In this document: positions 60,853-64,000 of the stretch, in pieces
How the letters are laid out: the number at the start of each line of letters is the position of its first letter
Numbering within the stretch: the stretch's first letter is position 1
From: Stichopus chloronotus
Taxonomy: Eukaryota; Echinodermata; Holothuroidea; Aspidochirotida; Stichopodidae
Direction of reading: 5' to 3'
Assembly: GCA_021234535.1 (NCBI GenBank)
Contig: CM037830.1
Location: 186,001 to 250,000, forward strand
DNA length: 64,000 nucleotides
Notes under the pieces: model-generated
The model's input: the letters and a program-made list of their open reading frames with translations, nothing else
Database searches by the model: none
What the model was told of the DNA's origin: nothing
Translations under genes and position numbers: made by a program

Positions 60853-60954
60853 CTATGGGAAACAGAAGAGAATATAAGAACAGTAGACAGACATGTTTGC
60901 TTGTGGTTTTGATTTTGTTTCTGCAGATAAAAATAAGCTTTCTCATCAATGACT

Positions 60955-62370
60955 ATTACTGTTGATGGACTTTATTCTCACAATGATCACAACTGTTGAT
61001 ACACTTATCTGGTCAATGATCACTACTGCTGATGCTCTTATCTGGTCAATGATCACTACTGCTGATGCTCTTATCTGGTCAATGACCACTACTGCTGATG
61101 CTCTTATCTGGTCAATGATCAATACTGCTGATGCTCTTACCTTCTCAATGATCACTACTGCTGATGCTCTTATCTGGTCAATGATCACTACTGTTGATGC
61201 TCTTATCTGGTCAATGATCACTACTGCTGATGCTCTTACCTTCTCAATGACCACTACTGCTGATGCTCTTATCTGGTCAATGATCACTACTGCTGATGCT
61301 CTTATCTGGTCGATGATCACTACTGCTGATGCTCTTACCTTCTCAATGACCACTACTGCTAAAGCTCTTATCTGGTCAATGATCACTACTGCTGATGCTC
61401 TTATCTGGTCAATGATCACTACTGCTGATGCTCTTATCTGGTCAATGATCACTACTGCTGATGCTCTTATCTGGTCAATGACCACTACTGCTGATGCTCT
61501 TATCTGGTCAATGATCACTACTGCTGATGCTCTTATCTGGTCAATGATCACTACTGCTGATGCTCTTATCTGGTCAATGATCACTACTGCTGATGCTCTT
61601 ATCTGGTCAATGATCAATACTGCTGATGCTCTTATCTGGTCAATGATCACTACTGCTGATGCTCTTATCTGGTCAATGAACACTACTGCTGATGCTCTTA
61701 TCTGGTCAATGATCACTACTGTTGATGCTCTTACCTTCTCAATGACCACTACTGCTGATGCTCTTATCTGGTCAATGATCACTACTGCTGATGCTCTTAT
61801 CTGGTCAATGATCACTACTGTTGATGCTCTTACCTTCTCAATGACCACTACTGCTGATGCTCTTATCTAGTCAATGACCACTACTGCTGATGCTCTTATC
61901 TGGTCAATGATCACTACTGTTGATGCTCTTACCTTGTCAATGATCACTATGGCTGATGCTCTTATCTGGTCAATGACTACTACTGATGATGCTCTTATCT
62001 GGTCAATGATCACGACTGCTGATGCTCTTACCTTCTCGACGATCAGTACTGCTGATGCTCTTTTCTGGTCGATGATCACTACTACTGATGCTCTTATTTT
62101 CCAAATGATTACAACTGCTGCTGCACTTCTCTTCTGCATGATCACTACTACTGACGCTTTCAATGATTATAGCTGTTGATACACTTATCTTCCCAATGAT
62201 CAATACTGCTACTGCATACATCTTCTCAATGACCAAATTTCTGATGTTCGCAATTACTATAGTTGATGCACTTATCTTTTCAATTATAACTACTTCTGAT
62301 TGTCTTATTTTCTCAATGATCAGTACTATGAATGCAGTTATCAATACAATAACCATTACTACTGATGATA
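60955..62370 (+). repeat. 33-bp minisatellite, >30 clean units with a decayed right end
   Basis: Units of 33 bp (11 codons) follow GCTCTTATCTGGTCAATGAT plus CACTACTGCTGAT. Two main types differ at TTATCTGG versus TTACCTTC. The clean part runs from about 61010 to 62035; the units are increasingly diverged up to 62370. Because the unit is a multiple of three and lacks stops, both strands stay open for about 300 codons (MITTADALIWS on plus, RASAVVIIDQI on minus). I read these as repeat by-products and not genes, since no start context, domain or splicing partner is evident. The array lies in the intron just upstream of exon 1. Confidence 0.92.
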
Positions 62371-64000
62371 CATCTCCTTACTGATAACTATAAGATTAGC
62401 ATACAGGTAGCAAAGCTTGATCTACCACACTATACTGTGAAAATCACTACAAAAAATTAACAAGCGCAGGCTTTGGGGACAAATTTCTTGCAACTCTGTA
62501 GCACTGCTACTACAATTACCTGATTATTTCTTGGTTTTTGTTGTCTGTATTAAGGTACCGTACTATCACAAACAACCCCAACAGTATGCATTTAGTTGTG
62601 AATATGTACACATTATGTGTACTGTATATACTGTTTATATCATTTACTGTTTCATCCAGAACTGAATACTTTGAGCTTAAGATACTACATTGTGTGTGGT
62701 GAAAACAATATTTGCAATTTCCATTACTGTTAAACACCGATTAATGAAATATAACAAGGGAAAAAAATACTTATCTAATGATTCAAATAATTCAGAATAT
62801 TTATATTACTGAAAATTGGTGAATGTTGAAAATATTTTTTTTTTTGGAGTTGTGGAATGCAAAAAAGGTAGGATAATGCGGGATTTTTTTTTAGAAACAG
62901 AGACTTAGAGAAGTAGGAGTAAGTACTGGGAAAAAAGGGTAAAACTCCATTGTAAACTGGTTGGTACAAGTATATGTTTGGGTGAATAGAAAAGGTAGTG
63001 TCTGGAAAAGAAGAACCATCACACGCTTTTAGTCATGCAATGACTATGCAAATCCAGTTACACTGATTTGTACTATAACTTCAAAGAGTTGAACATGAAG
63101 GAGTGTTCCACAAAGTGAAAGTTGTCATCTGCAGAGGTAATGGAAAGAAGCCAATTCCTAAAATAAAAATACCTCACACTATGACCATTATCATACTTCA
63201 TACTCTCAGACTGTGGGAGGTCTACCTGAGGAGGCACTGAAAAATAGTATATTCATACATACTTGGAAAGAATCCATAACTCTTCTTGGCCCATTTCAGT
63301 CAGGTGACCAATGGTTAATCACTGATAACCCAACTGGTTAAATCATGGTCAATCACAGGGGGATGAATACAATAAAACTGTAGATCGACAGTTTGTTTCA
63401 TTCTACTATATCTTACACAAAACAATGGCTAATACAGTATTACTAGTAACAGGCCTACTGTAGTACTAGTGAAATAAAGTTTGATTTGAAGTTCATAGTT
63501 CTAATGTTATCTAGGCCGTGCCTACGGCCTAAACCTGCTCAAAAGTAAATTTTAAATGTACGTAAGTCTACCTTGCAACAGCAAAATATACTGTTAGTGG
63601 TTATTCTCTGACATACGGTAATGTTACCTAAATATCAGAATTGTGTCGGGTGAAAGCTTCTTCAGTATATTATGAACACCTTTGAAAGTTTGATAGCCTA
63701 CCGGAATTAACTTTCTGTTTTTGTCGAATTCTGCTAAGATGTTCAATAACAATTCCTTATGCAATATAATCGTAAGGAGGACTAAGGACTGCAATATATC
63801 GCCATCTTGAAAGGTCTCCATGGAACCACGGATTAATATTCTTAAGGACAGAGAACTCCACCAACCACAAATACTGTGGGCATATGATAGGCCAAGCCTA
63901 GGCTATATAGTGAAAAAATAAACAAGAAAGGCCTTGACATGAGTTATCCCAAACCAGCCATAAAGTGATCTTACAGCAATGTTTGACAGCAACGTTTTGG
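62371..64000. other. Upstream intron, no exon recognised
   Basis: No coiled-coil exon was found before the right edge, so the next upstream exon lies outside the window or was missed. The hairpin TAGGCCGT-GCCT-ACGGCCTA (8-bp perfect stem) lies at 63512-63531. A 65-codon minus frame at 63624-63821 has no recognised domain. AATAAA near 63471 after an LPEEALKNS-like plus frame at 63215 might be a worn LINE 3' end, but this is weak. Confidence 0.4.

Noticed and set aside
60946..61870. Two opposing frames of about 300 codons with an 11-residue repeat
   Set aside because: The 33-bp repeat is a multiple of three and has no stops on either strand. No start context, domain or exon partner was seen. 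The array is kept as a finding only for its splice-donor content.
63190..63490. Worn LINE 3' end suggested by LPEEALKNS and a trailing AATAAA
   Set aside because: The resemblance is limited to a few residues. No other RT motif is nearby.
63624..63821. 65-codon minus-strand frame near the right edge as a possible upstream EEA1 exon
   Set aside because: It is not coiled coil, has no matching splice sites in phase 0 and no resemblance to the expected upstream segment.

Overview
This is animal genomic DNA, AT-rich, with long introns, consensus GT-AG splice signals, many diverged transposons and much tandem repeat. Nothing in it looks prokaryotic. Penelope-like, DIRS-like and LINE remnants together, with a gene that resembles vertebrate EEA1 at clear but moderate identity, suggest a non-vertebrate animal, possibly a marine deuterostome. 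The species itself cannot be read from the sequence.

One host gene runs through almost the whole window on the minus strand. Sixteen coding exons between 60852 and 7548 join into one uninterrupted frame of 1,908 nt (636 codons) that is almost entirely coiled coil. Short blocks match the central rod of early endosome antigen 1 (EEA1), the Rab5 and PI3P-binding endosome tether. The N-terminal zinc finger should lie to the right of the window and the C-terminal Rab5-binding/FYVE end to the left. Coding sequence is under 4% of the exon-bearing span; the rest is intron.

Mobile elements, left to right: a LINE reverse transcriptase remnant (1-575, minus); a Penelope-like element with an inverted 3' copy and a hammerhead-like motif (10925-12340); a second Penelope-like element (15860-17000, plus); a GC-rich DIRS-like tyrosine-recombinase retroelement (about 19140-22165, minus) with a damaged RT active site and a truncated recombinase; a LINE 3' remnant (25727-26425, plus); a possible LINE ORF1 remnant (37540-37935, minus) beside hAT-like ends; a 393-bp hAT-like MITE (38624-39016); and an 803-bp terminal-inverted-repeat element flanked by TTAA (55889-56691).

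Repeats: a dispersed tandem family with a monomer of about 140-146 bp recurs in about ten clusters, all in the same orientation, and several monomers carry a perfect DR1 nuclear-receptor site. Four minisatellites stand out, with units of 17, 15/14/13, 33 and 14 bp. Three other dispersed families (called X, Y and Z here) recur two or three times each. Two strong hairpin loci lie at 52112-52163 and 57685-57755.

I do not see a new multi-gene system. The most unusual signals are the orientation-biased DR1-bearing repeat, the inverted Penelope structure with telomere-like DNA at its junction, the 33-bp array that carries recurrent splice-donor sequences in the gene's sense direction, and the near-perfect 56-nt palindrome.
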